64,000 nt of DNA from Sphagnum magellanicum (Eukaryota; Streptophyta; Sphagnopsida; Sphagnales; Sphagnaceae): assembly GCA_021904315.1 (NCBI GenBank), contig CM038911.1:18573390-18637389 (forward strand). Direction: 5' to 3'. This document shows, one piece after another, positions 1-12,589 of the stretch; position 1 is the first letter of the stretch, and every line of letters starts with the position of its first letter. Position numbers and translations under genes: made by a program. The notes under the pieces are model-generated. The model saw only the letters and a program-made list of their open reading frames with translations, was not told the DNA's origin and ran no database searches.

Positions 1-536
1 TGAAAAATTGAAGCTTATATTGCTCATGACAGATTGTCTATAGAAGGTTATATGTGTCTGAAGAGTCAAAGAAAGAATTGGAAACAACCCAGTCTCCAGA
101 TGTTAGTCTTCTAAGCCAAAAAGAGAGAAGGGAAAGAATTGGAAGAGTGAGTAGCTTGTGCTAGATCATCTTTCATAGCTAGACCCATAGTTCAAAAAAC
201 AGTCGAAGGAAGAATTTGACACATCTCAACCTCAAGATATTACTTCTAGGTCTTCTGAGACAAAGAGAAGAGAAGGAATGGAAACTCAGATAGCCAGTGC
301 ATGATAATTCATGAAAGGTGAATAGTAAAATAGGAAGGATTGCCTGCAGCTGTGTGAGAAAAGGGCATAAGCTGCACAGATGAAGTTGCAAGGTATAAAC
401 GCATAAACTATAAACAGGGAGGTGGAATATAGTATCCATTGTATCTGTGGGATTTTACATGACGCTGAGCTTCAGGACTGAGAATTGATATACAGATGGA
501 TATTGCTTTGACTCGCTTGATCTACAATTTTCTTTG

Positions 537-3500
537 TTATGATTGCAGACCAAGTCCTGGCAGATCATTTAGATCTTTAACAAGCACCCTAAAATATGCT
601 ACTCTTGGTCATACATCCAGAGAGCTTCCTTCCACTCGCAGAACTTTAAGATGGAGAGGGTGACAGTTGAACCTGTGGGCAGGAACATCTTTGAGAACTA
701 AAGATCCTGCTGCCACCATTGCACCTCTGCCCACCACAATATTTCCCAGAATAGTCGCTCCAGCTCCTATTAACACTCCCTCTTGAATTTTTGGGTGCCG
801 ATCACCGGCAGCTTTTCCAGTACCTCCAAGTGTCACACCCTGCACAGGATTCAGGTTTCAGTCTGAGCATACTTTTGGCATTCAATTAGGCCTCAGCCAC
901 AACAGTTGTTTTTCTTGATAATGTTTGTTCCACATTGTCCTAAAACATGCTGTGGTCCTCCTATGCATTTTGTGACTGAGAGGGAAGGGTATGTTGTCAG
1001 AATGGCAACATGAGAAATATCTTCACATGAATTGACAACTTGTCAATATTTTTCATGATTGGAGTCTATGTGAACAGAAATCAAGAGGTGAGACCTGCTA
1101 ATAATAATAAGGAGAGAGACAATTCCTAATCAGATGTCAAGAGATCATTAAAGCAAACTGCAGGAGGAACAACAGATATCCACAACTTAGAAAACAGAAA
1201 GTGGATCTGGAAAGAACCAGAGAAAAACTGAACCAAAGAGCAGGATGATTGAACCATAACAACAGTCTCTTGCAAGTTCAATGACCATCCACAGCAACAT
1301 ACATGTGCAATATTCCCAATAATAATGAAGCATTTGGAAGAATCATTTTGAAAATTCCAAAATGCTGAAACAACAAACATGAATCTTTTTTGTCATCAAG
1401 CAAACTTCTGGTTCATTTTAACTGAATCTTTAAAGCGTAACCTTTGTTTCTTCAGAAAGAATGATTGTACTCACCATTTGAGCAATAGAGAAGAACTCTT
1501 TTTCAACTACAAAAAACCCTAATAAATATACTAAATCACTTTCAACAACTTCAAATTTATTTGTAAATCTAAGCATTAGATTCAACATGAGGCATACAAA
1601 TCATGTTCATCCCTGCAGATACTGGGTACAATTGCTAAGTAAAAACACTACTTTTTTGACCTTTTGAGATTTTGGGTTACTTCCAAATCCCAAGAAGTGG
1701 CAAGAGAAGCCCTTGGAATATATCTTCATAAGGGCTGACAATTTCTCCACACTTATGGTTTAAGTCATCCTGAAAAAATTGACTCCATAAGACGGTTATA
1801 CATTTCAGTTCTTAAAAGATAACAGAAACTGATCAGCAAGTATGAAAAGGGAGGAACCCAATCCTTGAGAAAAAGAGAAAACAAGACCAAAAACAAGGAC
1901 TTTTGATCTGCAAACAAATTTCCTTGCAAAACCAAGAATCTCTTCATGCTTGGAGGAAGACACTCCAATATGCAAGAAAGGTTCAGAGTAGCAGAAACAT
2001 CTATCATATGCAGATGAGAGGAAAAACTTACTGAAATACCCAGACTAGAGATTCTATGCTTTACAAGGAGATTCAAGATCTTTACTAAGCTGCCAAGTGT
2101 GGGCAACTCAAATGCCTATCTTGAGAGGATGAAGATCATTCCAGCAAAAAGGATTTGAACCAGAAATTCAGTTTCCACTTCAGAACAAATTAGCTTCGAG
2201 ACAGAAGATGAGAGAGAAAGACTAGTCTTCTTTTGTGATCTCTATATCCACATAAGCATGGAAAGAAGCACATGGGTGAGTGGATTGTGAATAGAAAACT
2301 GCAGATCTGATTTAGTTGTTCAGAATGATGCAGTGATTCTGGATGTCCAGCTGTGAAGGACCCCCCACCATGCTGAAAAACTTAGTGGCCTGTCTATCAA
2401 TGTGTGTTCATGCAGTGGAATGCTGGAAGAGAGGAAGATTCGAAAAGGTAAATATATCTTAGAGCAACAACCTGTAGCATGGAGACTCGATCACCTACGA
2501 CTGCTGTCTCTCCAATCACAACACCTGTGCCATGATCCAGCAGTATGGCCTTCCCTATTTGTGCAGCTAAAAATCCACAAGCACTCACACTAGTGTTAGA
2601 AAGTTGATACTGCCAAGATACTGCCAAGAATGCCTGCAACACATAATGGGACTGAAAAAAACCAGACCTGAAAAGAAAGGAAAACACACAAATAAGAGTA
2701 GTCTATAGAAGACTATTTGGACAAAGGACAAAAAAAGAAGATGATTGGTTTCAGTGAATATATGATAGAAGCAGTGATTGAGTCTACCTGGATGAATGTC
2801 CACAGCAAACACCTGAAGATCATAACAAGTACCCACATGAAAAGTTAGTCCAAGAAATGATGTCAACTAAGAGTTTCTGAAGCCACCATGCCAACAAACT
2901 CAGGTTCTAAGCTCTGAGTTCCAAAGGGTGTCAGGTTCTCTCTTTTACTGTACTCCAAGAAGTGTCACAGTGATTCTAATGGGAAAGTGAATCCAGGTCC
3001 GTGAATGTTACAAAACTTTCAGCTTCGTGTGATGGCAAAATGATTTGTTGTAGTGGTGGAACAGATAAAAAAACAAGGACAGGAGGAGGATCCTCAACCC
3101 TTTTGGCTTCCCTTAACATCCCTGGAGGGTTGTGAACAGGGTGGACAATGCTTTAGAGAAGAAGCCAGAGAAGATAGACAGAAAGAATACCTCACTAATG
3201 CGGGCTTGCAATGCTAGAGCTAGTACACGTGAATGATTATGCCACAACCAATGTGCTGCCCTGTATGATTGCAACGCATGATAGCCCTGCATCACAAATC
3301 CCTCAGGTTTAGAATCCAAATCAACAGATTAGAGCAACAGATTTACAGCTCCAAACTAAACTGATACCCTTGAAGCAATTTTGAGTGTGCTATATAAAAC
3401 TTGCCTTCAAGTACAAGAGTGCAGAGCTGTAGAAGCGGCATGAAGGATCACGATCTTTGACTGCCTGCAACCAAAGATGTCCCAACATGCAGGCACAATT

Positions 3501-5559
3501 TAGGTAGGTTCCTTTGAGTTGCTCTTATTGTTCCATCTCTGCAATAACCTATCACAACCAACTTCTTCCACTCACTCAGTGTGATTCTTGTGAGCAATTC
3601 TATCAAGATAAGAACACAAATTCCTGAACATATTTATGTGATTTTTGCAGAGCAAACTCCACAGCACTTTGAAGGTACATATTCAGTCGATTCCTGCAAA
3701 AACAAAACTAACATGACAAGAATGTGTGGTCATAACCTAGTGAGGGTCATCACTTACAAAGTATCAGACCCATCAGCTTCATCATGAATAGCAGCAATGA
3801 ACTGCCATGACTGCACACTGACATCACAAATTCCTGTGCCTATATCCTTTATGGTCTCATGGAATTCTGAGGATTGCAAACCTCCTCAAGGGCAGTGTCA
3901 ATCACCTGAACATCCAAGCGAATAGCTTGGCGGATAGAAGAATCATTCATGAAGATCTCATCAAAAATATCCATAAGCTGTGTGGGCAAAAGTGTTGCAC
4001 TGGTGAGGCGATTGGCCAATACAAACCCAAGTGATCGCTCGAAGCATGAGTGCGCCAAAATACTCGCATACAGAAAACTACTCAGCAATGGTTCCCGCTC
4101 TGCCTGCCATAATACCCATGCTTGCAGTAATTCAATCACAAGCTTTTAAGTTGACCAAAAGCCAAATAGCTGCAGTATTTATGTGTTCTGATCAATCTAA
4201 GGTCTTCCAAATGCAATGGAGTGAGCTCTAGAAATGAATTACCTCAAGGCGTGCCTCAGCTCTGACAGCTGCCCAGATGGGATCATTGGATATCAAGTCA
4301 CTGAGGTTACCTCCATGTTCTGTTGGAGGCCAGGGAGCAGCAGCAGCAGCAGAAGAAGAAGAAGAAGAAGATGATGATGATGATGGTGTATCAACTGGAA
4401 TTGATTGTGAATTTCGGTTATTCACATGTGACTGTAAAGCTTTTGCTGATGCTGTTGCGGCTGCAGCTGCCTTTTTAGCTGCAATTCCATTTACTGTCCC
4501 TTTTGGTTCCCCATTTCCATCAACCGTCTTCACAATTTCCTCACTTTCTCTACCTGATTCATTCTCTTTACTTTGAAGATAAGCCGGAAAGACATTCTTC
4601 CATTGAGAGTTGTCTGCATTATTGTTTTGTAAGACCTCCCTGCTGCTGCTGCTGCCACCATCCTGTCCCTCTTTGCATGGAGACTCTTTTGAGTTCTTTG
4701 ATATTGGTTCAGCTGGAACAGGAGGATGGAACCCAGGTGCAGTGGGACTACTTGAGGAGGTGGTAGTAGTACTGGATGATGATATACTATCCAAGCCTTC
4801 ATAACTGATGATGCTCTCCTCAAGGTCTCCATTTGCTACAGACCTGCTCCCCAAGTGTAACACACATCTGATGAGGCACATGATACTGTAGCATGTGAGC
4901 TTCATCTTTCTACAACAGACCAGAAGCACAGCAGCAGCAGAGGAATGGGAAAGCCATCTGTTTGGGCATAAAGCATCTGGTCCAACAAACTATGATTGTT
5001 ATTGTGAGCTTGCTTGCCCTCACGGAGTAGTAGTTATTAATGTTTGTATACCAAGACAAAAAATGTCTGAATTGGAAGAAGTCAGAGAGGATGAAGCTCT
5101 GAAACTATTAGAACAAGATGACTACATTCCTTACTTGTTGTGGAGAAGATCATGCCTAGGAGGCTTCAGTGAATTCCAGGTGTGGAAAAGATGGGTGTCA
5201 GCAGCAGCATCCTCATGGCTAAAAAACCCCTGGTCAGCATTTGCTGCCTCAGGGCCAACTTCTTCATCTTCTTCTTCTGGCTTGTGTGAAGAAGAAGCAG
5301 CTGCAATGTCTTTGTGGATGCTGTTGTTGCCATTTTTGTGTCTGTCTCCTCCCCCTGATGCAATTACTACTGCTCTCATGCACTGAATGCCTTTTGCAAA
5401 TCTACTACTACTACTTCCACACCTTGTTGTTGCATTCACCTTTCTGTTGCTTCTTCTAGACCGTATCGACTGGAGTGAAGACAATTGGGTATTGTGGTGG
5501 TGGTGGTGACTATGATGATGATGATTGGGACAGACACCCAAACAAGCTTGCTCCATCAA
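537..5559 (-). CDS. Serine O-acetyltransferase, multi-exon, C-terminal part unresolved
   Basis: Transfers acetyl from acetyl-CoA to L-serine, giving O-acetylserine for cysteine synthesis. Exons read on the minus strand: 5559-5135, 4909-4243, 4103-3906, 3464-3405, 3286-3191, 2812-2788, 2566-2472, 839-673; all phases join in frame. The helical N-domain starts near DPIWAAVRAEARLE and continues AEREPLLSSFLYASILAH. The hexapeptide beta-helix holds LLDHGTGVVIGET and GGTGKAAGDRHPK, with the catalytic Asp-His and the second conserved His. About 350 residues precede the core: His-rich, then Ser/Ala runs; Met within 4909-4243 is an alternative start. A second in-frame acceptor at 4885 would drop 8 residues. 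The intron after 3405 uses a GC donor. The usual last coil (VAGNPAK type) is absent from 1-672; a weak alternative last exon, 588-537, would give a short unrelated tail. Multi-exon structure recalls SERAT3-type genes. Core identity sure; both ends are not. Confidence 0.9.
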
Positions 5560-6550
5560 TGCCGTTCTCCTCCAACAATAGAAAAAAACTATTCTATTCT
5601 CATAAACTCCAAAACCATCTGCAGGAATTCAACTGCCAGACAAAGAATGTGAGTGAGGGAGAGAAAGAAGAAGAAGAAGAATGTTCATGAAAGAAATGCT
5701 GTGCTGATGATGATGATGATGGACTGGTTCCTCTGAGATGTGTCACACATTCTGCAATTCAGTTCATCAACTGCATCTCATCTTTGGGTTTGCAGCATCA
5801 TCTCCACAGATTCATGACAACCTAAAATAACTGCTTCTTCTTCTTCTTCTTCACCCTAAAAAGCCGTGCCCTTCTGCCTGACTGCTTGCCTGTCTGCCTC
5901 CTCAGGACAATTTCTAAGCTGATTGGCAGCAGCAAGAAGTGGGGATGGTCACCCTGATTGCCCTTCCTTCTTCAACTTCTTCTTCCACCACGCACAGAAG
6001 AGAGATTCATAGATCCCATTCATCAGATACCTAAGTTATCCAATGACCGCACCAGAGCCATGGGTGGTGTCGAGAACCATCTCTAGAAGAGAATTGCAGC
6101 AACCACATGCATGGTGGCCATGCTCTTGTGCGCTCTCTCTGCGGAAAAAGTTAGGCTACGCCTTTTGCTGCTGCATCTTGAGCGAACAAAGTATATGCCG
6201 ATTCGGAATCCGTCAACCGATTCTCGACCCTCCTTGTTGTTTATCACATGTTGCTTTTTCCTCTGTTGGGTGTCGTAGCTGGGTGCGTGATCTGCTTCTT
6301 CCGCTCGCTGACAAGTCTAGTCACGTGAAATTCGCGAGAGCCTGCTGCTTTGTACAGTCATCGGATGCGCTTTATCGTGCAGGACAAGAGGCTGATAGGT
6401 TGTGGGGGAAGTCCGCCACTAGCTAGCTAATAATTGCAGATGCCTCCCTCGCATTGCGTGTAGCACAACAAACGAGCCAGCCCCACAACTGTCACACACA
6501 CACAGAGAGCGACGAGCGACCATGGCGTCACACAAGATTCTTTCCTATTT
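5560..6550 (-). promoter_or_regulatory. Upstream region of the serine acetyltransferase gene
   Basis: This stretch precedes the first acetyltransferase exon. It contains short GAA, ATG and CTT trinucleotide runs (for example 5668-5682, 5707-5721, 5835-5852). From about 6040 to 6530 it is clearly richer in CpG than the AT-rich DNA further on, as expected for a 5' UTR and promoter. No TATA box or start site could be fixed. An open frame at 6043-6426 (+) resembles no protein I know and is probably chance. Confidence 0.45.
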
Positions 6551-6989
6551 ACTTACGACAAACAAACATGCGAAATTGCAAACAAACAAAGATCCGTTTT
6601 GGATCTCCGCAATGTGAAAGAACGAACAACCAAATTAAAGACGGACCCACTTCGGAGTCTGACGAAATTCTGTTGCAAGTTTTCCAGGAGGATGGATTAG
6701 GGTTTGGGGCTCCGAAGTTTGGGAAGCTCTAGAACTCTTTTGGAACCTCTAGAACTCTTGTGGAACCCCTTCTGTCTCTCCCTTGTTTTATTTGCGTTAG
6801 AGAGTAAGGACATAACAAGAACCTTTGAAGATTTATGCTCCTTCTCTCTCTCTTCAAAGATCGATGAACTTTTTCTTCAAATGGATTTACATGCTAATCA
6901 GCCACATCATGAACTTCTTCTTATTCTTCTTCTACCTCTTCAAGTGCTATGTATTGCATGGAATGGTATGATGTGATGAGCTTTTCTTT

Positions 6990-7005
6990 CCCCCCCCCCC
7001 CCCCC
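6990..7005. repeat. Poly-C homopolymer, 16 bases
   Basis: An uninterrupted run of 16 C. Nothing else recognisable lies in 6550-8016, which is AT-rich non-coding sequence. Confidence 0.9.
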
Positions 7006-8016
7006 AAGTCTGATGATGCCTCCTGATGGATGAGTAGGATCTGAATTTTTGTTGGCAATATGTGTGGTTTTGCAGAGTGAAGGTTCTTGAATCCACAAGC
7101 AACAGACGGTGAGTGATTGTTGCATTAGGATCTCATGACAAACACTTATGTAAGTCTGGTGTGCATCTCTCCTTTTGGGACACTTTGTGTCAGGAAGTTG
7201 TGAATGTATATTTGGATACAAGAAGTGGTTCCTAATTTGATTTATTACTTAAGATTTTGTCTATGTGAGATGGTATCCAGATGTTGGGCACAAAGGAATT
7301 TTAGTCATAGTTGAGAACCCTTTTATTGGTAGGGGACTTCAGCTTAGGTCTACTTCCTTTTAGTCATCTAACCAGAGCTTCTTAAGTGTTGAATACTTTG
7401 TTGGTGGCTGCATGATAGAATGCATCTTGCCATAGCTCATTCATAACAGGGGCACGAGGGTTTTGGGTTACTGCTCAGACATTGGACTTCCTTTGCTTAT
7501 TCGCCTATTCTGGTTTCACAATCACTGCACAAATCTTGGCCTGTTTGCAGACTATTCAATGCATTGATGTTTTTGCTGCTGCTGCTGGTGTGACTTGCAG
7601 CTGATGAAGCTGCTTTGTATCCAAAAGAGCTGATTTTTGGGATCATGCAGAAGTCGTAACTTAAGCAAATCAATCGGAGTGCTGAAATTCATCCTCCTCT
7701 CCAATTGATGGCCTCCGCCCAGGAAGAGAGCATCACCAAGTAACTTACTGTTTCAAAGGAATCTGCATGCCCCCCACCTTATGGCATACTCATTATTTCA
7801 CTGCTCACTAGTGTGGCCTGTGCCGTTTTGGCCCAAGTGTGAACTTGTTGTAATGTAGGGTGGACACAGCATATGACATTATTTTGCAAGCAAGGTACAC
7901 TCATCTCCCTTTTTTTTCAGAATCAAATATGGAAGGAAAGCATTTACTTGAATTGAATATTAGACTTGCAAGTGTGAACCCATTACAAAATAACATGAAC
8001 TCAACCTATCAACATT

Positions 8017-8328
8017 GTCCCACATCCTAAGTGCAGATCTCACAACATAAATTCCATTAAATTTGATCGTCAAGATCTTTCCAACAACACCAAAAGGCAC
8101 ATCACATTTCCTTCTACTTGATTTGAATGGCAGGCATTCAAGTGTCACCATGTCCTCAACTGATTTTTGCTTCCAACACCTGGTTTTTTGGAATTTATTT
8201 GAATTTTCATTGGCAGAAATCACTTTAAAATCAATATGTCCCACATTCTGAATCCAAAACTTACCAGATAAATTCCATTAAATCTTGCTCATCAAAATCT
8301 TTCCAACAACACCAAAGGCACATTCCAA
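8017..8328. repeat. Direct repeat, two diverged copies about 220 bp apart
   Basis: 8017-8108 and 8238-8328 share ATAAATTCCATTAAAT, then TCTTTCCAACAACACC and the following GGCACAT segment. The copies are about 80% alike by eye. The minus frame across both repeats the peptide FGVVGKIL, but I find no protein family. Probably a small duplication in non-coding DNA or a mobile-element remnant. Confidence 0.7.
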
Positions 8329-8688
8329 TTCCTCCAAAATTTTCAGCTACAATTTAATTTAATTTTCGATGAAGAAAACATTCAAGAACTTTGGCACCTC
8401 AAGTCCAAACATCATGGAACCAAAGCCCATGTGCCCCTCCTCCTCAAGAACTTTCCAAAGAGACCAAGAACGTGATTTGAAGCATCCTGGTTTGGTGAAT
8501 CTCATAAGTACAAACAAAACAAAACAAACAAACAACCTTCCTTCATAGATATATATGCCATAGTAGATCACGGTATTTTTAAAATTATTTTCAAATTTTA
8601 AAAAACGAATTATTTTGAAAAAAGATAATCATTTTTTTTTTGAGAATGTGGAAAACTAAAAACCTTAAACCCTAAGCTACTTTACTAA

Positions 8689-9063
8689 GTGCATCCCCAC
8701 TGGTGCTCAATATGTGACCCTTCACATTAAAATCAGATGAAGAAAAATCAGCATATGCCAATTTGGCTCAGGAAAGGAAAATGGTTTTTCTCTTGCATAT
8801 TTGCTCAATTTGCTGAGGCAGGGCAAATGCGCATCAAAGTTGTGCACTTGTTAGAGAATAGTGTAATAAATATGATATGACTCCTCCACCCTATTTTTGA
8901 TTGGCCAATCATAATGATTGGTGCAAGTGGTTTGTTATTAGTTGTTCCCACCTATTTGCAACCCCCATTTCAATTTTATGGGTGGGGTTGTAATAAAGTA
9001 AATAATTGAACTTGGAGGTCAAAAATATTTTTGCAAGGTCAGATATGGAGCACTAGTGGAAAT
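8689..9063. mobile_element. MITE (family A, copy 1)
   Basis: The left end reads CCACTGGTGCTCAATATGTG, and the right end in reverse complement reads CCACTAGTGCTCCATATCTG, an imperfect terminal inverted repeat. TAA lies just outside each end (8686-8688, 9064-9066). There is no coding capacity. The same family occurs at 45362-45663: both copies share the TGAAGAAAA segment near the left end and ATATTTTTGCA before the right end. The 3-bp TA-rich flanks fit a PIF/Harbinger-type MITE; the last few bases at the right end have decayed. Confidence 0.65.
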
Positions 9064-10030
9064 TAACCATTTTTTTTATTAGCAAAAAATCGCCAACAAA
9101 CAAAGGGAAAAAATGGCTTGCGAAATCTATCAAAGGAAGGGGAAAAAATGATTTAAAAAATTTGCCATGTATTGATCACCAAACAAAACTCGATCATTGA
9201 ACTATGTCTAAACCCTAAAATTACATCGCTTACTATAATCAACTACAATGTAGATATTGTCACCACCTTGCACCATTCGATCTAGGTTGATCACCCTATT
9301 ACTTCTTGAACATCAGTGACATCGTGAAATTTGACAATTGTTATTTGCCACTACCATGATCATCACCACTTTTAACCATTGCTTAACCATCACCACTTCT
9401 AGTAATGAATGTTGGAAATTGAAGTTGGCTACTGCAACAAAGGATATGTTTATGAAGCGTAGTGGTGGTTTATATTGTTACCTTATAAGTTGTAATGGTG
9501 GGAGCGCATTTGTCACAACTCAAAAATCGTTGTCAAATACATGTATGAATTATTTTGCCTACAGTATGCACCTTTCATTTGTATGTTGTTTGGTTGTAAC
9601 TTGTTTTAGTGTTTTGCTATTTGTTGTGTTACGTGCAAATAGTAACTCAACTACAACAATAATTTGTTCTTTCAAGCTTTTGTTATGCATCGATCTTAAT
9701 TTGTTGTTTGAAGTTTTTGTTGTGCATTGAGTTTGGACTTTGGATTTTGTTGTGTAATGGTGCCAATTAAGAAGTGCAAAATTATGGATGTTGTGTTGCC
9801 TTTTTTTTTCAAATTCAGCCGAAATGCTGATGATATGTCTCCTCTTGTCATCTTGCCTAGACCCATGTTGTCTTTTGAGGTGAGTTTGAGCGGAAGCCAA
9901 GTGGAATCAAACTCTAATTTCCAACATAACAATCTCATAGTGTAGTAGTTGGTGTGCCCGGGTGGATTGTTGACACTCATTCCTCTTGCACCCGAGCTTT
10001 CTAAAATTCACATTATCCCATACGAAATAA
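9064..10030. other. AT-rich intergenic DNA, no gene seen
   Basis: Small open frames here match nothing recognisable. TTTGTTGTG-like motifs recur at about 9580-9760. The degraded 5' part of the following hAT element may begin here, but its terminal repeat could not be located. Confidence 0.5.
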
Positions 10031-12399
10031 ATGAGGCCTAACCGAAGAAGCAAAAAAGATGAGGTCACTACAATTGATAATCAATCTTGGGTTTCAATTC
10101 ATTGTTATGTGGTCAAGGATTGGTGTCACTTGCCAATTCTTATTTCTCTAAAGCAAGTCATCGAAGGTGGCAATTTAGATAATTTCACTAAAGTCATTAT
10201 GGGTGTTTTAATAAGATGGGGTGTTTCTAATGGAGATGTTGCTACAAAACTGATGTCATTTGGGGCTGAGGGTGTAAATGTTTTCCAAGGGGTACACAAT
10301 GGAATGTTACCCACCAAATCCAAGATAAGTTTGCCCCCCACTTGGAAGGCATTCATTGCATGGCACATTGCACTAATTTAGCAGTGCAAATTTTATCTCA
10401 AATCCTTATTGTCAAATGCATATAGGACTTGCTTCAATCCTTTTATTCATTTCTTTCTCACAACTTGAAAAGGCACATTGAATTTTAAAGCTTGCAAATC
10501 TTATGAAAGCAAAGGGGAGAATTTTTTTGCAAAATGTCAAAACACGTTGGATCACCATCTTTAGTCTAACAAAACAAGTTATGTCTATGTATATGCCATT
10601 AATTGCAAAAATGGCAAAAGACAATGCATTTTTTATGGTTGCCAAGGTTAATTTTGAACTTTTTTGTGATGTGAATTTATTCATATCTCTTTCTTGTATG
10701 TTGGAAACAGTCCATGCACTAATCAAATTTGCACAGAAGTGAAACATTTTTGTGTGATTATGTTGTAACCATCAAAATTTGTTAAAAATAACTCTATTCT
10801 TATTATTCAGATCTTGCCACAAAATATGTCTTTGATGTTTTCAAAGAATTCCAAGATTTGGTTGCCTACAATCACAACAAAATGCATTTGACATGCAAGG
10901 TGACATCATTTGGACCTCAATACCTCAGGTGTTGAATATGTATGCTTTGATTCAGTGGGCTTCACTTTCCAAGCTACTTGCTTAAATGCCCATGGTGAAA
11001 AGATTCAAGTGTCCCAATACATTCTTACTACGCTTGTGGATGCTGCAAAAGCAACTTGCTCATGTTTAAAAACTATGTTTAATTTCATATTTGAATGTTT
11101 TTCAATTCTATAATTTTGAATTGAATTTTTTTGCTGCTTAGCTATAGGTTGTTACTATTGTTGATTTGCCATTTGTTGTTAGTGTCCCTAAACCTTAAAC
11201 TTGGGCTATTATCCATATCTTAAACCCTAAACAACTTGCGGCTTAGATTGTTTGGTAAGGTTTGTTGCTACAAGCAACAAGACCACAAATTACATATTTG
11301 CATATCCATATTTTTAACATTAAACAACTTGAGGCTTGGACTGTTTAGTAAGGTTGGTTGTTGTAAGTAGTAAGATCGTAAGTTGCATATCCATATCCTA
11401 AACCCCTTAGACTATTTAGTAAAAATTATAAATATATTACAACTTTGTTGTTAATGTCTAAATTCTACATCTAAATTATTGTTGCATAACAACAAGTTGC
11501 AAGTTGCATGGTAATCCTAAATCTTAAACCCCAAGGACAATCTGGCAAGGCTTTTGGATATGGGTTCTAAAAAAGCTAAGTTCCACAATTTGTTACTATA
11601 AGTTGTAGGTTACATGTTTGTTGTACAATAGGTTGTTGCAATATTGGTGGAAACTTGCAGGTATTGAATATCAATTCACCATCAATAATAACTCAAAGTT
11701 GGTGACTAATCTTATCCATTGCCCATGCCCTCTACCTATGTGTCCAAGCTTATACGGGTGTTGATGGATGTTGTGATTATATGACAACTATAATTGAATC
11801 ATTCATTCTTGAGTTAACTACAAGATTTCCAACATCTCATCTCATGGATGTTATGGGGAGTTGTTATCCATAATATTGGTTACAAGGCGATGTGGAAAAG
11901 AATTTCAACTAACATCTAGAGTTGATTAAATCACATTGTGGTAGCGAGTGACACTTGGAACCTATTCGAATTTTTAGAGGCAAATGCATCCCTGGAAATA
12001 TCAAAAATTTGTTTAACCATTCTATTTGTGAATGCTTTGGATATGTAATCTAACATATTCAAGATTACCATGAAGTCCAATGTTGTTGTAGAAATGGAGG
12101 TTCCATTTCATGTCAATCCTTTGATGTAACTTTGACAAACATTAAAGGCTTCCCACATCTTAAAACATTCATTCCTGGAATTTTTCAAATTGGCAGAAAT
12201 TATAATGGTGCAAGTCATGGGGTCAATGGAAGATGAACGAACATTTTCCACCTTATCTTTCATGAAGTCAAAATTGAGGAACCGCCTCAATGAACACTTG
12301 CACATGATTGTTGGGATGCATTCCCAAACTTTTTTCATTTTGAACACCTTCCTATATGATGCATTCTTTAATGATTGGAAGGAGCAAAATCTTAGGTGA
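10031..12399 (+). pseudogene. hAT-family transposase relic (ZNF862-like)
   Basis: Pieces of one transposase lie in order on the plus strand in different frames. At 10055-10380 DEVTTIDNQSWVSIHCYVV, TKVIMGVLIRWGVSNGDVA and FGAEGVNVFQGVHNG match the RNase H-like region of ZNF862-like hAT proteins. At 10503-10742 NVKTRWITIFS is followed by ETVHALIKFAQK. At about 10820-11080 FKEFQDLV is followed by GVEYVCFDSVGFTFQATC. At 12190-12399 GSMEDERTFSTLSFMKSK is the hAT C-terminal dimerisation segment. Stops and frameshifts separate the pieces, and the 11110-12100 part is barely readable, so it cannot make protein. Related debris lies at 50893-51138. Confidence 0.75.
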
Positions 12400-12589
12400 G
12401 GTTTGAATTATATTATAATGGAAATGGTTTAGGGTTGTCTCAATGATGACAACTTTTGGCCAACGTTGGGTGGTTTTTTGCTCAGTAATTTATAACATTA
12501 GGTTTGAGTCTGAAGTTGAAGAGGTTGCTACCTTATAGTGGTGCCCCATTGAAGGTCCATTTGTTTAAGTCTTATTGAATCTATTTGAT

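Noticed and set aside
4277-4766. Plus-strand frames rich in Glu/Asp
   Set aside because: They are the reverse strand of the Ser/Ala tracts of the acetyltransferase N-terminus.
4895-5386. 163-codon plus-strand open frame
   Set aside because: It is antisense to the first acetyltransferase exons, is rich in simple-repeat residues and shows no domain.
6043-6426. 127-codon plus-strand open frame
   Set aside because: No recognisable domain; it lies in the CpG-richer promoter region where long open frames are expected by chance.
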